From JACMRP01 sp047302465 (lineage in GTDB: Bacteria > Bdellovibrionota > Bdellovibrionia > Bdellovibrionales > Bdellovibrionaceae), in NCBI RefSeq assembly GCF_047302465.1, contig NZ_CP178621.1, positions 3,224,001 to 3,288,000 of the forward strand: DNA of 64,000 nucleotides, read 5' to 3'. The notes beneath the pieces were generated by a model. It was not told where the DNA came from, did not search any database, and saw only the letters and a list, made by a program, of their open reading frames with translations. A program made the position numbers and the translations under genes. Within the stretch, counting starts at the first letter, position 1; the number at the start of each line of letters is the position of its first letter. Shown here piece after piece: positions 1-7,172 of this stretch.

Positions 1-123
1 ATCTTGGACTCCCAAAGATCTTCGTGACACCGAAACTACCTGAGTGACCCCCGACTCTTGAAAAAGTTTTTGCAACAAACTCTTCCCAACCAATCCCGAG
101 GCTCCAGTAATCACGGCAATCAT
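1..123 (-). CDS. NAD(P)-binding oxidoreductase, N-terminal fragment (runs off the window)
   Basis: The first 41 codons of a gene that continues past the left edge. The N-terminus is a short beta strand followed by a glycine-rich loop, TGASGLVGKS, and then a segment ending VVSVSRR. This is the dinucleotide-binding start of a Rossmann-fold SDR/epimerase-like protein with a TGxxGxxG fingerprint. The ATG lies 3 nt beyond the stop codon of the phosphatase gene upstream, so the two are probably co-transcribed. The substrate cannot be guessed from this fragment. Confidence 0.7.
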   Translation of the reverse strand, partial: MIAVITGASGLVGKSLLQKLFQESGVTQVVSVSRRSLGVQD

Positions 124-126
124 TTT

Positions 127-876
127 TTACTCCAAGAAAAGGGCTTGCAGTTTCGTTCGGCGCTCAGCTGTGAAAGAAAATTCAGCTTCCAGATAACTTT
201 CGAAACTTCCATAGCGATTTATAATTTCATCAAAAGCTGCATGCAAGAAGCTCTCGCTGGCTGACATCATGTGATGCAGCTTTTCAAGAGCATGGGCTGA
301 CAACAGTGGTTCCACTTTTGTCAAAAGCTTCGCGCGGAAAGGCTGTAGTCCTTCTTCCGTACGCAGGTAGTCTTCAATAATGGTTTTTTGACTTACATTC
401 AATGCCATCAGAAAAATCGCAGATCCCACACCTGTGCGATCTTTACCGACTGCGCAGTGATGAAGAAGGCCGCCCTCGTGCAGATTTTCAGCTTTATGCA
501 GGAGACGCTGATAGGCTGTGTTTTGAAAAGGCAGTTTCTTATAAAGACTCTGCATAAAATCCATAGGCATAGAGCTTAAATGATGGTCCGAGAAAAAATC
601 TTTCGGATCCGCAGTGGTCACATGTGTGGGTGGATTTGCAGGACAACATTCATAGTGAGCACCAGTCCAAACTATATCGCGGTCGCCGTCTGCTTCATGC
701 TGATCACGATAATCCAAAATATGGGTGATGCCCATCGCTTGCAGAGTTTGACAGTCTTCAGGAGTCAAACGCGACAAAGAGCCCGAACGAAAAAAACGGC
801 GATGTTTCAAACGACGTCCATCCTGAGTAGGAAGTCCGCCTAGATCACGAAAATTAATTCCACCTTGTATTTTCAT
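127..876 (-). CDS. Tyrosine/serine protein phosphatase, PTP-like (Y_phosphatase3 type)
   Basis: A 249-residue cytosolic protein with the Cys-based phosphatase P-loop HCAVGKDRTGVG; the nucleophile is Cys141. The N-terminal NFRDLGG motif is typical of the bacterial MptpB-like family, in which members dephosphorylate phosphotyrosine, phosphoserine or phosphoinositides. I chose ATG 876 rather than an in-frame start at 936 because AAGAAAGG lies just upstream and the NFRDLGG motif normally sits near the N-terminus. It is followed by the oxidoreductase gene after 3 nt. The family call is strong; the real substrate is unknown. Confidence 0.85.
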   Translation of the reverse strand: MKIQGGINFRDLGGLPTQDGRRLKHRRFFRSGSLSRLTPEDCQTLQAMGITHILDYRDQHEADGDRDIVWTGAHYECCPANPPTHVTTADPKDFFSDHHLSSMPMDFMQSLYKKLPFQNTAYQRLLHKAENLHEGGLLHHCAVGKDRTGVGSAIFLMALNVSQKTIIEDYLRTEEGLQPFRAKLLTKVEPLLSAHALEKLHHMMSASESFLHAAFDEIINRYGSFESYLEAEFSFTAERRTKLQALFLE

Positions 877-910
877 TCTATGGCCTTTCTTGTCCTGCAA
901 ATAAACGAAA

Positions 911-953
911 CCACGGCATCCGATGGTGTTTGGCACCCCCTATTTTGCCGTGG
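911..953. repeat. 8-bp inverted repeat upstream of the phosphatase gene
   Basis: CCACGGCA at 911-918 is the exact reverse complement of TGCCGTGG at 946-953, with a smaller GGTG/CACC pair inside. It lies between the stop of the DUF4142 gene and the start of the phosphatase gene, both read on the minus strand. No T-run follows, so it is not a standard terminator. It could be an mRNA structure or an operator. Confidence 0.4.
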
Positions 954-1023
954 AATACTGTTCGCTTACAATAAGAAAGACCGCAGCATTTCTAGAAACT
1001 TTTTAGCCAATTCAAAGCATTCT

Positions 1024-1557
1024 CTATTTCAGGGTGCTTTGAATTTGTTGGGCTTTCGAAAGATGCTCTTGAACATGAGTCTTCGTAGTTTCTAGATAAG
1101 CCTTCAACTCTGCACTTTGTGCCGCCGGAATATATTTATCATTCAGATCTTTCAGCAGTTGTTCATGCATACTGATTTGTTGCTGAATGTAAGCCTTATC
1201 AAATTCAGCCCCTTTGAGTTTTTTGAGAGTGTCCTCTTGGGTGTCTATATCTTTTTTAAGGCTATCGGCAGTCGCATTGTCGGCAGCTTTCACATTTGCT
1301 TTCTTAGCGACGTTTTTTACTTCTTTTTCACTTTTCTTATGTTGATCTACCATCATCTTTGCAAAATCTTTCACATCTTTATTTTCAGCTCTAGATTTTG
1401 CAGCCTTGCCGAGATCTGCTTCACCTTCATTGGCGACTTTCATAATCTCTACAATATGAGCATCTGTCAGCGTCGGCGTTTGTGGAGCTTGGGCATTAGC
1501 TGTAGCGCCAAAAGAAAGCGCTGCCAGGCATAGGATGAGCATTTTTGGCTTCATCAT
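1024..1557 (-). CDS. Exported DUF4142 protein
   Basis: A 177-residue protein with a signal peptide (about residues 1-22, ending ATANAQA) and one DUF4142 domain, recognised from the FAKMMVDQHKKSEKEV segment and a long helical remainder. DUF4142 is a ferritin-like helical-bundle family found in the periplasm of many Gram-negative bacteria; the biochemical role is not established. The start has two adjacent ATG codons preceded by AAGGAGG, so the protein may begin at either. It sits beside a BON-domain gene read in the same direction. Confidence 0.8.
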   Translation of the reverse strand: MMKPKMLILCLAALSFGATANAQAPQTPTLTDAHIVEIMKVANEGEADLGKAAKSRAENKDVKDFAKMMVDQHKKSEKEVKNVAKKANVKAADNATADSLKKDIDTQEDTLKKLKGAEFDKAYIQQQISMHEQLLKDLNDKYIPAAQSAELKAYLETTKTHVQEHLSKAQQIQSTLK

Positions 1558-1579
1558 AAATCCTCCTTGTCCTTACTAC

Positions 1580-1828
1580 TTAAGGAAAAATAGTTTCGTT
1601 GTGTTTGATCCTGAGGAGATTCCAAACATCCCGAACCCCGGGATAGTCACAAATCAAGTCTTCAACCATGAATTTCATTTTGGCCTCTGGAACAGAGCCA
1701 ATTAAAATGACCTCACCGTCTCGGACTTCGATCTGGATATTGCTGCAATCGACCTCGCCATGAAGACGCAACATCTCTGACACTTCATCATCGATTTTTA
1801 AATCCCGTGAATTTAAATACTTCCCCAT
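1580..1828 (-). CDS. Small BON-domain protein
   Basis: An 82-residue protein with no signal peptide, made almost entirely of a single BON domain: DGEVILIGSVPEAKMK followed by a second half ending in GVRDVWNLLRI. BON domains are thought to bind lipid surfaces or ligands and are common in osmotic-stress proteins. The gene starts at ATG 1828 behind GGGAGAGG. It ends 22 nt before the DUF4142 gene, so the two probably form an operon. A second BON domain is encoded 0.7 kb away on the opposite strand in the LysM protein. Confidence 0.8.
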   Translation of the reverse strand: MGKYLNSRDLKIDDEVSEMLRLHGEVDCSNIQIEVRDGEVILIGSVPEAKMKFMVEDLICDYPGVRDVWNLLRIKHNETIFP

Positions 1829-1964
1829 AGACCTCTCCCGTTTTGCATTGAGTTTACTTGCAGAGACTGGAGCCCTTACGACGAATTCATGACGTTTTTA
1901 CGATTCAGACATCATACAAAAAATACATATTTAAATACACTTTCATTCTTTAAGAGAATGATTT

Positions 1965-2004
1965 AAAAGATCTCCATAACAACAAAAAAGGATGGAGATC
2001 TTTT
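1965..2004 (+). promoter_or_regulatory. 13-bp leader hairpin covering the ribosome-binding site of the 2005 gene
   Basis: Bases 1965-1977 and 1992-2004 are perfect reverse complements (13 bp), with a 14-nt A-rich loop. The right arm ends immediately before the ATG at 2005 and contains the only good Shine-Dalgarno sequence, GGAG at 1994-1997. If it folds in the mRNA, initiation would be blocked until the stem opens. The function is inferred; the base pairing is directly visible. Confidence 0.6.
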
Positions 2005-2451
2005 ATGAAAAAAACCCTCATTATACTCGTAGTAAGCTTGAGTTCATTGTCCGCACAAGCGGCCTTTCTTACTTGCTTTGGAACTAACGAAGCTAAGAAC
2101 GAAATCGTTTTAACAATTGAAAATGCTTTCCAAACAACCCGCCAAGAATTTAAATCAGTGGACATCTATGCTCAGGTGTATCCATTTGCAGGCGCCGAAG
2201 TTTACTTGATTCCTCAAGAAGTACCAGGCTGCCAAGGCGCGCTTTTGGCTGGTAGCAAGGGCCAGGTTCTTCAACCTACCTACAGTGGCGACCTTTATAT
2301 CGAATGTGATGGTGACGGCGATGCTGGCTATATGACATTGAAGAAAAAGAAAAACGGTCAGTATGCAGCGGTCTTCCACGGTCCGAATGGCAAACCTGCA
2401 CTTAATCTGAATGACGAAGAAGAAGTAAAAATGGTTTGTGTTGCTAAATAA
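2005..2451 (+). CDS. Small exported protein, unknown family
   Basis: A 148-residue protein with a clear signal peptide (cleavage expected after AQA, about residue 19). The mature part is hydrophilic, probably beta-rich, with four cysteines (FLTCFG, PGCQG, IECDG and MVCVA near the C-terminus), which suggests two disulfides in the periplasm. I recognise no family. The start is fixed by the GGAG in the right arm of the hairpin that directly abuts it. Confidence 0.7.
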   Translation: MKKTLIILVVSLSSLSAQAAFLTCFGTNEAKNEIVLTIENAFQTTRQEFKSVDIYAQVYPFAGAEVYLIPQEVPGCQGALLAGSKGQVLQPTYSGDLYIECDGDGDAGYMTLKKKKNGQYAAVFHGPNGKPALNLNDEEEVKMVCVAK

Positions 2452-2493
2452 GTGACATAGGCCTGTTAACTGTCATCTTGACCCAATTTCGGG

Positions 2494-2544
2494 CTTCCTC
2501 TCTATAATTTCGAGATTCAATTTCGAATCCACATAGAAAGGAAG
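2494..2544 (+). promoter_or_regulatory. Leader hairpin pairing with the SD of the BON-LysM gene
   Basis: Bases 2494-2505 pair with 2533-2544 at 11 of 12 positions. The right arm contains the Shine-Dalgarno sequence AAGGAAG of the gene that starts at 2549. The loop is 27 nt. Confidence 0.5.
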
Positions 2545-2548
2545 TCTC

Positions 2549-3019
2549 ATGGGCATCATGAGTTTTTTTAAAGACGCCGGCGAAAAGCTTTTTGGCTCGA
2601 AAGAAGCCAACCCTGATTCCATCAAAAAGTATATTCAATCCCAAGGCATCTCTACGGAGGGGCTTACGATTGACTTCGATAAAGCCTCGGACACCGTCAA
2701 AGTCTCGGGCAAAGTTCCCGACCAAGCGACCAAAGAAAAGATCCTTCTCTGCTGTGGCAATGTCCAAGGGGTCGCAAAAGTGGATGATAATATTACAGTC
2801 GCACAGGCGGCCCCTGCCTCTCAGTACTACACGGTCCAAAGCGGTGATACGCTCTCTAAAATTGCGGCCCGGTTCTACGGAGACGCCATGAAATACCCTG
2901 CAATTTTTGAAGCGAATCGCCCGATGCTCTCACACCCTGATAAAATTTATCCGGGGCAAAACCTGCGCATTCCTCCTCCGGAAGCACGCACTGAGACCGT
3001 GGCAGAACATCATCCTTAA
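2549..3019 (+). CDS. kbp: BON-LysM protein, Kbp/YgaU type
   Basis: A 156-residue protein with an N-terminal SFFKDAGEKLFG segment, a BON domain (about residues 30-85) and a C-terminal LysM domain (about 95-145: YTVQSGDTLSKIA through YPGQNLRIP). This is the architecture and length of E. coli Kbp (formerly YgaU), a potassium-binding protein of osmotic stress. No signal peptide is present, as in Kbp, so it is probably cytoplasmic despite the LysM domain. The orthology is inferred from architecture alone. Its SD can be occluded by a leader hairpin. Confidence 0.85.
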   Translation: MGIMSFFKDAGEKLFGSKEANPDSIKKYIQSQGISTEGLTIDFDKASDTVKVSGKVPDQATKEKILLCCGNVQGVAKVDDNITVAQAAPASQYYTVQSGDTLSKIAARFYGDAMKYPAIFEANRPMLSHPDKIYPGQNLRIPPPEARTETVAEHHP

Positions 3020-3164
3020 AGGGCTTCCATAGTTTTACACCACTCGCTGTTTTGTGGGCGCGATCTGGCCCCAAAAATGGGGGTGGTGTCATTTCATCTT
3101 CCCCTTTTTTCCAGAGGGATATTTTCAATTGGCTTTTCTAGCAGTAACAAATATTGCTAGCCCC

Positions 3165-3518
3165 ATGAAAAAAATCTTAATGACTCTCACTCTTGTATTT
3201 TTAAGCGCTTGTGCGAATGACTCTAATGAAACTACGGACCATGCCATGGTTCCGCAGCCAACTCCGACTCAGCCACAAGGATATCCTCAACAGCCTCAGC
3301 CATATCCGCAACCGTATCCTCAACCTGCTCCTCAGCCACAATATCCGTATTACTACAATCTTCCTGGCAATAACTGCAATACGGGCATGCAACGCTACCA
3401 AACCCGCGCTCAATACTGCGCAGGTCTTCGCAATGATTATTTAAATAATCACTGCGCGCTTCCTACTCGCTATCAATATTTCCGTGAATATTGCCACGGT
3501 AGTCGCTGGCAAAGATAA
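3165..3518 (+). CDS. Proline-rich lipoprotein
   Basis: A 117-residue product starting at ATG 3165. The signal sequence ends in a lipobox (FLSAC), so the mature protein should be lipidated at the Cys. After a short polar stretch comes a Pro/Gln/Tyr repeat (QPYPQPYPQP and similar, about residues 40-65). A C-terminal segment with four Cys and many Tyr/Arg follows. The Pro-rich part probably acts as an extended spacer. An in-frame upstream start at 3054 would bury the signal sequence and was discarded. A 6-bp inverted repeat (3138-3143/3155-3160) precedes the start. Family unknown. Confidence 0.7.
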   Translation: MKKILMTLTLVFLSACANDSNETTDHAMVPQPTPTQPQGYPQQPQPYPQPYPQPAPQPQYPYYYNLPGNNCNTGMQRYQTRAQYCAGLRNDYLNNHCALPTRYQYFREYCHGSRWQR

Positions 3519-3519
3519 G

Positions 3520-4248
3520 TTACTCTTCGTCTGAAGAGTCAAACTTCAAAGAATCCCACAAAGAGGCCTCTTCAACTTTAGGAACTGCCGGAGAGGCCCG
3601 GTACAGAATCCTGCGCTGACGACCCAAAACATACGATGAAGGGCGATCAATACGCAGGCGATAGGGGTTCGGCAACACGGCCGCCATCATCGCAGCCTGG
3701 GATGGATTCAAGTTCTTAGCAGAGCGGCGGAAGTACTTCTGAGACGCAGCCTCGACCCCATAAACCCCCGGCCCAAATTCAATCACGTTCAAATAAACTT
3801 CCATGATTCTATCTTTGGACCAAACAAGCTCGATGAGGACTGTGAAGTAGGCCTCAAAACCTTTACGGACCCAATCGCGATTCGGCCACAAGAAAACATT
3901 CTTCGCCGTTTGCTGACTGATGGTGCTAGCACCTTTTTTACGTTTATGAGTCTTATTGTACTGAATGGCTTTTTCGATCGCTTCAAAATCAAAGCCGCTG
4001 TGTTCGTAGAAGCGATAGTCCTCGGCCTTTAATACGGCCCGCTTCATATTCGGCGAGATCTCTTCTAACGGCACCCAGGTTTTATGAACACCCACGAGCT
4101 GCGGTCCCCACAAAGAACTCACCGAGCGAATCACCATCAAAGGCGTCACAAAGACTGGCATAAAGCTGTACAACAGCACTATGCCAAGGCTGCTCATGAA
4201 GCAGAGAAGAAGTGTGCGGAGAATGAGGTGTTTCCAAGGGCGCTTCAT
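3520..4248 (-). CDS. mtgA: Monofunctional peptidoglycan glycosyltransferase
   Basis: A 242-residue GT51 enzyme that polymerises lipid II into glycan strands. One N-terminal membrane helix (about residues 8-30) anchors it in the inner membrane. GT51 motifs appear in order: EDYRFYEHSGFD with the catalytic Glu, GASTISQQTAKN, and YLNVIEFGPGVYGVEAA. There is no transpeptidase domain, and the length fits MtgA. I chose ATG 4248 because AAGGA lies 5-9 nt upstream; the longer form from 4299 adds a Cys/Pro-rich segment without merit. The 3' end abuts the convergent lipoprotein gene. Confidence 0.93.
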   Translation of the reverse strand: MKRPWKHLILRTLLLCFMSSLGIVLLYSFMPVFVTPLMVIRSVSSLWGPQLVGVHKTWVPLEEISPNMKRAVLKAEDYRFYEHSGFDFEAIEKAIQYNKTHKRKKGASTISQQTAKNVFLWPNRDWVRKGFEAYFTVLIELVWSKDRIMEVYLNVIEFGPGVYGVEAASQKYFRRSAKNLNPSQAAMMAAVLPNPYRLRIDRPSSYVLGRQRRILYRASPAVPKVEEASLWDSLKFDSSDEE

Positions 4249-4499
4249 AGAATCCTTACAAGAGCACGCAGGTTTATCAGGGAACGCCCGTCCCGCCAAT
4301 CAGAAATATCTGGCGAGGGTATTTTCTTCTGGTTTCAAGGGGATAAGCCCCCTGACTAACACATAAAGAATCCTAAAATCCTTGTAATTTTCGTTCTGAA
4401 TTTTCCTAGAAACGTCTATTTGTTTGTCGTTTTTATTATTACTTAAGTTTAGGCCCTAGACCTCCGAAAAATACCTAGACCACGGGGGAGAAGTTAATC

Positions 4500-4835
4500 A
4501 TGAAATCAATATTTCGCCTTATGAGCGCATGGCTTTTGACAATGACGCTAATGCTGACCGGAGAAATGGCCTTTGCAGCTAAAAAGAAAACGGCCAAGAA
4601 AAAAGCCAAGCAAGATCTCAGTATGCAGCTCAAAAAGAAAAAGAAACATTCTGCTGCTGCTTCCAAGAAGTCCAAAAAAGCTAAAAAGTCTGCGGGTTAT
4701 GCCAAAGCATCTGGCTATATGAAGAAAAAGCAAAAGCGCGAAACAGCCAGTGCTAAAAAGCACGGCAAAAAAAACAAGACAGCCAAAGCAAAATCAGGCA
4801 AAGCAAAAAAGAAATTTAAGTATTACAGTTCGTAG
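4500..4835 (+). CDS. Exported lysine/alanine-rich polycation
   Basis: A 111-residue protein with a signal peptide ending AFA (about residue 26). The mature chain is dominated by Lys, Ala and Ser in blocks such as AKKKTAKKKAK and KKHGKKNKTAKAKSGKAKKK, ending in KYYSS. In composition it resembles bacterial histone-H1-like proteins, but those are cytoplasmic and lack a signal peptide. Possible partners outside the cell are DNA, LPS or teichoic/peptidoglycan anions. GGGGGAG precedes ATG 4500. The role is unknown. Confidence 0.7.
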   Translation: MKSIFRLMSAWLLTMTLMLTGEMAFAAKKKTAKKKAKQDLSMQLKKKKKHSAAASKKSKKAKKSAGYAKASGYMKKKQKRETASAKKHGKKNKTAKAKSGKAKKKFKYYSS

Positions 4836-4866
4836 AATCAACACACAGTCTTCCTGAATCTCGAAC

Positions 4867-4906
4867 CTCCTCGAAGGATAATGGGGCCTCCCAATTCATC
4901 GAGGAG
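4867..4906 (+). promoter_or_regulatory. Leader hairpin pairing with the SD of the 4915 gene
   Basis: CTCCTCGA (4867-4874) and TCGAGGAG (4899-4906) are exact reverse complements. The right arm is the GAGGAG ribosome site of the gene starting at 4915. The loop is 24 nt. Confidence 0.5.
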
Positions 4907-4914
4907 ATTTGTGT

Positions 4915-5331
4915 ATGAAAAAGCCATTGGTTTTTGCTTTCTTATTTTCTCTTCCCCACTTTGTTCACGCTCTGCCCGCCACGGGCCTTGTTTGCAGCTC
5001 TTATGACGGCGATTTTAAATTAGAAGCTGTCATTAACCACTACACCGGGGACCTATACGCCAATACTCTAAAAATCTACGAGAAAGGCACTCAGAGAGTT
5101 CCGGAGGTTAAGCAATACCGCAACTATAGCGACGACATTTTCATTATTGCAAGCCTCGGGCGTGAAGGTACATCGGATGATGTTGGTTATGTGATCTCTC
5201 TTGAACGGGCCTACAGAGACCCGACAGAGGCTTCGGGAAATGCCGAAAAGTACACCACCACCATGACCGGAGATCGCGAAACCGACAGCAATACATACAT
5301 GAGTGTGGACTGTAAAATCGGCACCCCTTAA
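4915..5331 (+). CDS. Small exported protein, unknown family
   Basis: A 138-residue protein with a signal peptide (cleavage likely after VHA, about residue 19). The mature part has two cysteines, one near the start (GLVCSS) and one near the end (SVDCKIG), a spacing that suggests one disulfide joining the two ends. ATG 4915 is preferred over the TTG two codons upstream because GAGGAG at 4901-4906 is correctly spaced for it. No family recognised. Confidence 0.7.
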   Translation: MKKPLVFAFLFSLPHFVHALPATGLVCSSYDGDFKLEAVINHYTGDLYANTLKIYEKGTQRVPEVKQYRNYSDDIFIIASLGREGTSDDVGYVISLERAYRDPTEASGNAEKYTTTMTGDRETDSNTYMSVDCKIGTP

Positions 5332-5370
5332 TTTCGTAAAAACTTCTTACCTGTGACACACTCACTATGG

Positions 5371-5411
5371 ATTCTTCTTGTTAAGATAATGGAGTCTTGA
5401 ACAAGGAGGAT
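5371..5411 (+). promoter_or_regulatory. Leader hairpin pairing with the SD of the CBS gene
   Basis: Bases 5371-5382 pair with 5400-5411 over 12 positions, including two G-U pairs, around a 17-nt loop. The right arm carries the AAGGAGG ribosome site of the CBS gene at 5415. The G-U pairs mean this would fold as RNA but is a weaker palindrome as DNA, which favours an RNA role over a protein operator. Confidence 0.5.
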
Positions 5412-5414
5412 TCT

Positions 5415-5828
5415 ATGTTAGTCCGAGAAGTGATGAAAGAAAATGCAGAGGTCATCAACTGCGAACGCAACATTCGTGAAGCTGCGGAAATGATGGCCAA
5501 AGGAAACTTCGGGGGTATTCCCGTTGAAAGAAATGACAAGATGATCGGTATGATCACGGACCGAGACATCGTGATCCGCGTGGTGGCCGCAGGCAAAGAC
5601 CCCGAAACAACGCGGGTTCTAGATTCAATGTCTGAAGGCATCAGCTATTGCTTTGATGACGAAGACGTTGAAGAGGTCGCTCGCAAAATGTCGTCCGTAC
5701 AAGTTCGTCGTTTGCCTGTTGTAAATAGAAATAAAAAACTGGTTGGAATCGTCAGCCTTGTGGACATCGCTCGTAAGGCTAAAAATGAAAAGCTGACTCA
5801 CGAAACCATGTCCCAGACAGCCCACTAA
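5415..5828 (+). CDS. Two-CBS-domain protein
   Basis: A 137-residue cytosolic protein made of two CBS domains: LVREVMKENAEV through MIGMITDRDI, then VLDSMSEGI through LVGIVSLVDIA. Stand-alone CBS pairs bind adenine nucleotides and often regulate a partner protein. No catalytic domain is attached. I start it at ATG 5415, 6 nt after AAGGAGG; an in-frame TTG at 5397 would place the ribosome site inside the gene. A strong hairpin terminator follows. Confidence 0.88.
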   Translation: MLVREVMKENAEVINCERNIREAAEMMAKGNFGGIPVERNDKMIGMITDRDIVIRVVAAGKDPETTRVLDSMSEGISYCFDDEDVEEVARKMSSVQVRRLPVVNRNKKLVGIVSLVDIARKAKNEKLTHETMSQTAH

Positions 5829-5848
5829 GCCCGGGGCTGTTCTGATCG

Positions 5849-5885
5849 AGAGTTACGACCTCCAAAGGGTCGTAACTCTTCCATT
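5849..5885 (+). terminator. Hairpin terminator after the CBS gene
   Basis: A perfect 12-bp stem, 5849-5860 with 5868-5879, and a 7-nt loop, followed by a short T-containing tail. It lies 20 nt after the CBS stop codon. Confidence 0.7.
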
Positions 5886-5927
5886 TATTCAAATTTCGGC
5901 TACAACAAGAGGTGTCATCAACAATAG

Positions 5928-5968
5928 CCTTGCCCCCGTTGTCGCTATGAGAAATAACTTGGGCAAGG
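5928..5968 (+). promoter_or_regulatory. Leader hairpin overlapping the SD of the 5976 gene
   Basis: CCTTGCCC (5928-5935) is the exact complement of GGGCAAGG (5961-5968). The right arm overlaps the AAGGAG ribosome site (5965-5970) of the gene starting at 5976. The loop is 25 nt. Confidence 0.5.
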
Positions 5969-5975
5969 AGAATAA

Positions 5976-6461
5976 ATGGCGCACCAAGAACATCTGGATT
6001 CAGCTCTCAAAGTCCGTACGGCTTTGTTGAACCTGCAGAAAGAACTTTTGAATCATCTGAAAACCACTTTCGAAAAAGAGAACGCACGTGTCGTTCCTCC
6101 GATGGAATGGTTACAAGTGATTATGGTGGCCCAACGTTTTTCTTGGTTGCGTGAACTGACTTCCCTGGTGGCAGACATCGATTTGCTGACTGAACTTCAG
6201 GAAATTTCCCAAGAACGTGCAAGCCTTGCTCGCACCGAAGTGGAAAGACTTTTCTTTGAAGACTCAGCGTCCGAATTTAGCAAACACTACATGCAACTCA
6301 TGAAAGCCGGAGCTCCCTTCATGGTGACTCACGGTCAGTTGAAAGAATCTACAAACCTTCTTCCGCAGTCTCAAAAAACTTGGACAGCAGATGAAGCTCT
6401 TGCTGAAAGAAAAAAGTGGCATGAAGAGCATCACCTGCAATCAAGAAAGCGCCGCTCTTAG
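5976..6461 (+). CDS. Cytosolic helical protein, unknown family
   Basis: A 161-residue protein with no signal peptide or membrane segment, predicted largely alpha-helical from its heptad-like Leu pattern. It ends in a basic tail, QSRKRRS. AAGGAG precedes ATG 5976 by 5 nt. Its last 21 bp overlap the 3' end of the convergent gene. No family recognised. Confidence 0.65.
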   Translation: MAHQEHLDSALKVRTALLNLQKELLNHLKTTFEKENARVVPPMEWLQVIMVAQRFSWLRELTSLVADIDLLTELQEISQERASLARTEVERLFFEDSASEFSKHYMQLMKAGAPFMVTHGQLKESTNLLPQSQKTWTADEALAERKKWHEEHHLQSRKRRS

Positions 6462-7094
6462 TTTTTGCGTATATTTATAGAATAAATTATCTTCGCCCAA
6501 AGTTTTTAGCAGAGCCTGCTCCGCTTTAGCCTGCGGTAACTTTTGAGATTCCAGCCACAGGTCTTCAAACAATGTGGCTGTCGCACCGATGTTCAGAGAC
6601 GGAAAACTTGAGTCTTCGACTTCACCAAAACCCACTAAAAAAAGATAGTTCCACAAAGGCTTGAGTGTGCGGTTGTATTGACCTTCAAAAAACTTTCCAC
6701 GCAGCCCAAGATTTTCTTTTAAAAGAGGTGTCGACTGCGGCGAATCCATCAGTAAAGAATCCAAGGCTTCTTGTGAATCTCTGGTTAAAGGTACGTGACC
6801 TTGTGATGTTCCTAGGTATGAAAGAAGGCTGACGAAAACTTCCTTGGAAAAAAACGTCGCACGATTACGATACCATTTTGCATACACGACTTCATGGCTG
6901 CGCGATAATTCTTCGCGCAATACCCAAAGCTCGCCCACTCTGTTGTCCCCATCTGAATCCCACTCCCAGCGCATCTCTGATTTTGGATACAATGTGGACC
7001 AAATACTTGCGGGTTCTTTGCGATTATCTAGTGGATAAACCAAAAGGCATCCTTCGGTTTCGATCGCTTTAACAATTCTTTGACGTTTCGACAT
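6441..7094 (-). CDS. Conserved-looking cytosolic protein, unknown function
   Basis: A 217-residue protein without a signal peptide. It is aromatic-rich (YPLDNRKEPASIWSTLYP, KWYRNRATFFSKEVF) and resembles a globular soluble protein. ATG 7094 is favoured over a GTG at 7124, though neither has a strong SD. It overlaps the convergent gene by 21 bp at its 3' end and diverges from the lipase-maturation-factor-like gene, with only 78 bp between the two starts. No function suggested. Confidence 0.6.
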   Translation of the reverse strand: MSKRQRIVKAIETEGCLLVYPLDNRKEPASIWSTLYPKSEMRWEWDSDGDNRVGELWVLREELSRSHEVVYAKWYRNRATFFSKEVFVSLLSYLGTSQGHVPLTRDSQEALDSLLMDSPQSTPLLKENLGLRGKFFEGQYNRTLKPLWNYLFLVGFGEVEDSSFPSLNIGATATLFEDLWLESQKLPQAKAEQALLKTLGEDNLFYKYTQKLRAALS

Positions 7095-7172
7095 CTTCAC
7101 AGTTTTGTCTCTCCACTTCAACACACTTGCGCCTAATTAAATTGTACTATGAGATATCACGACGAGGTATAG

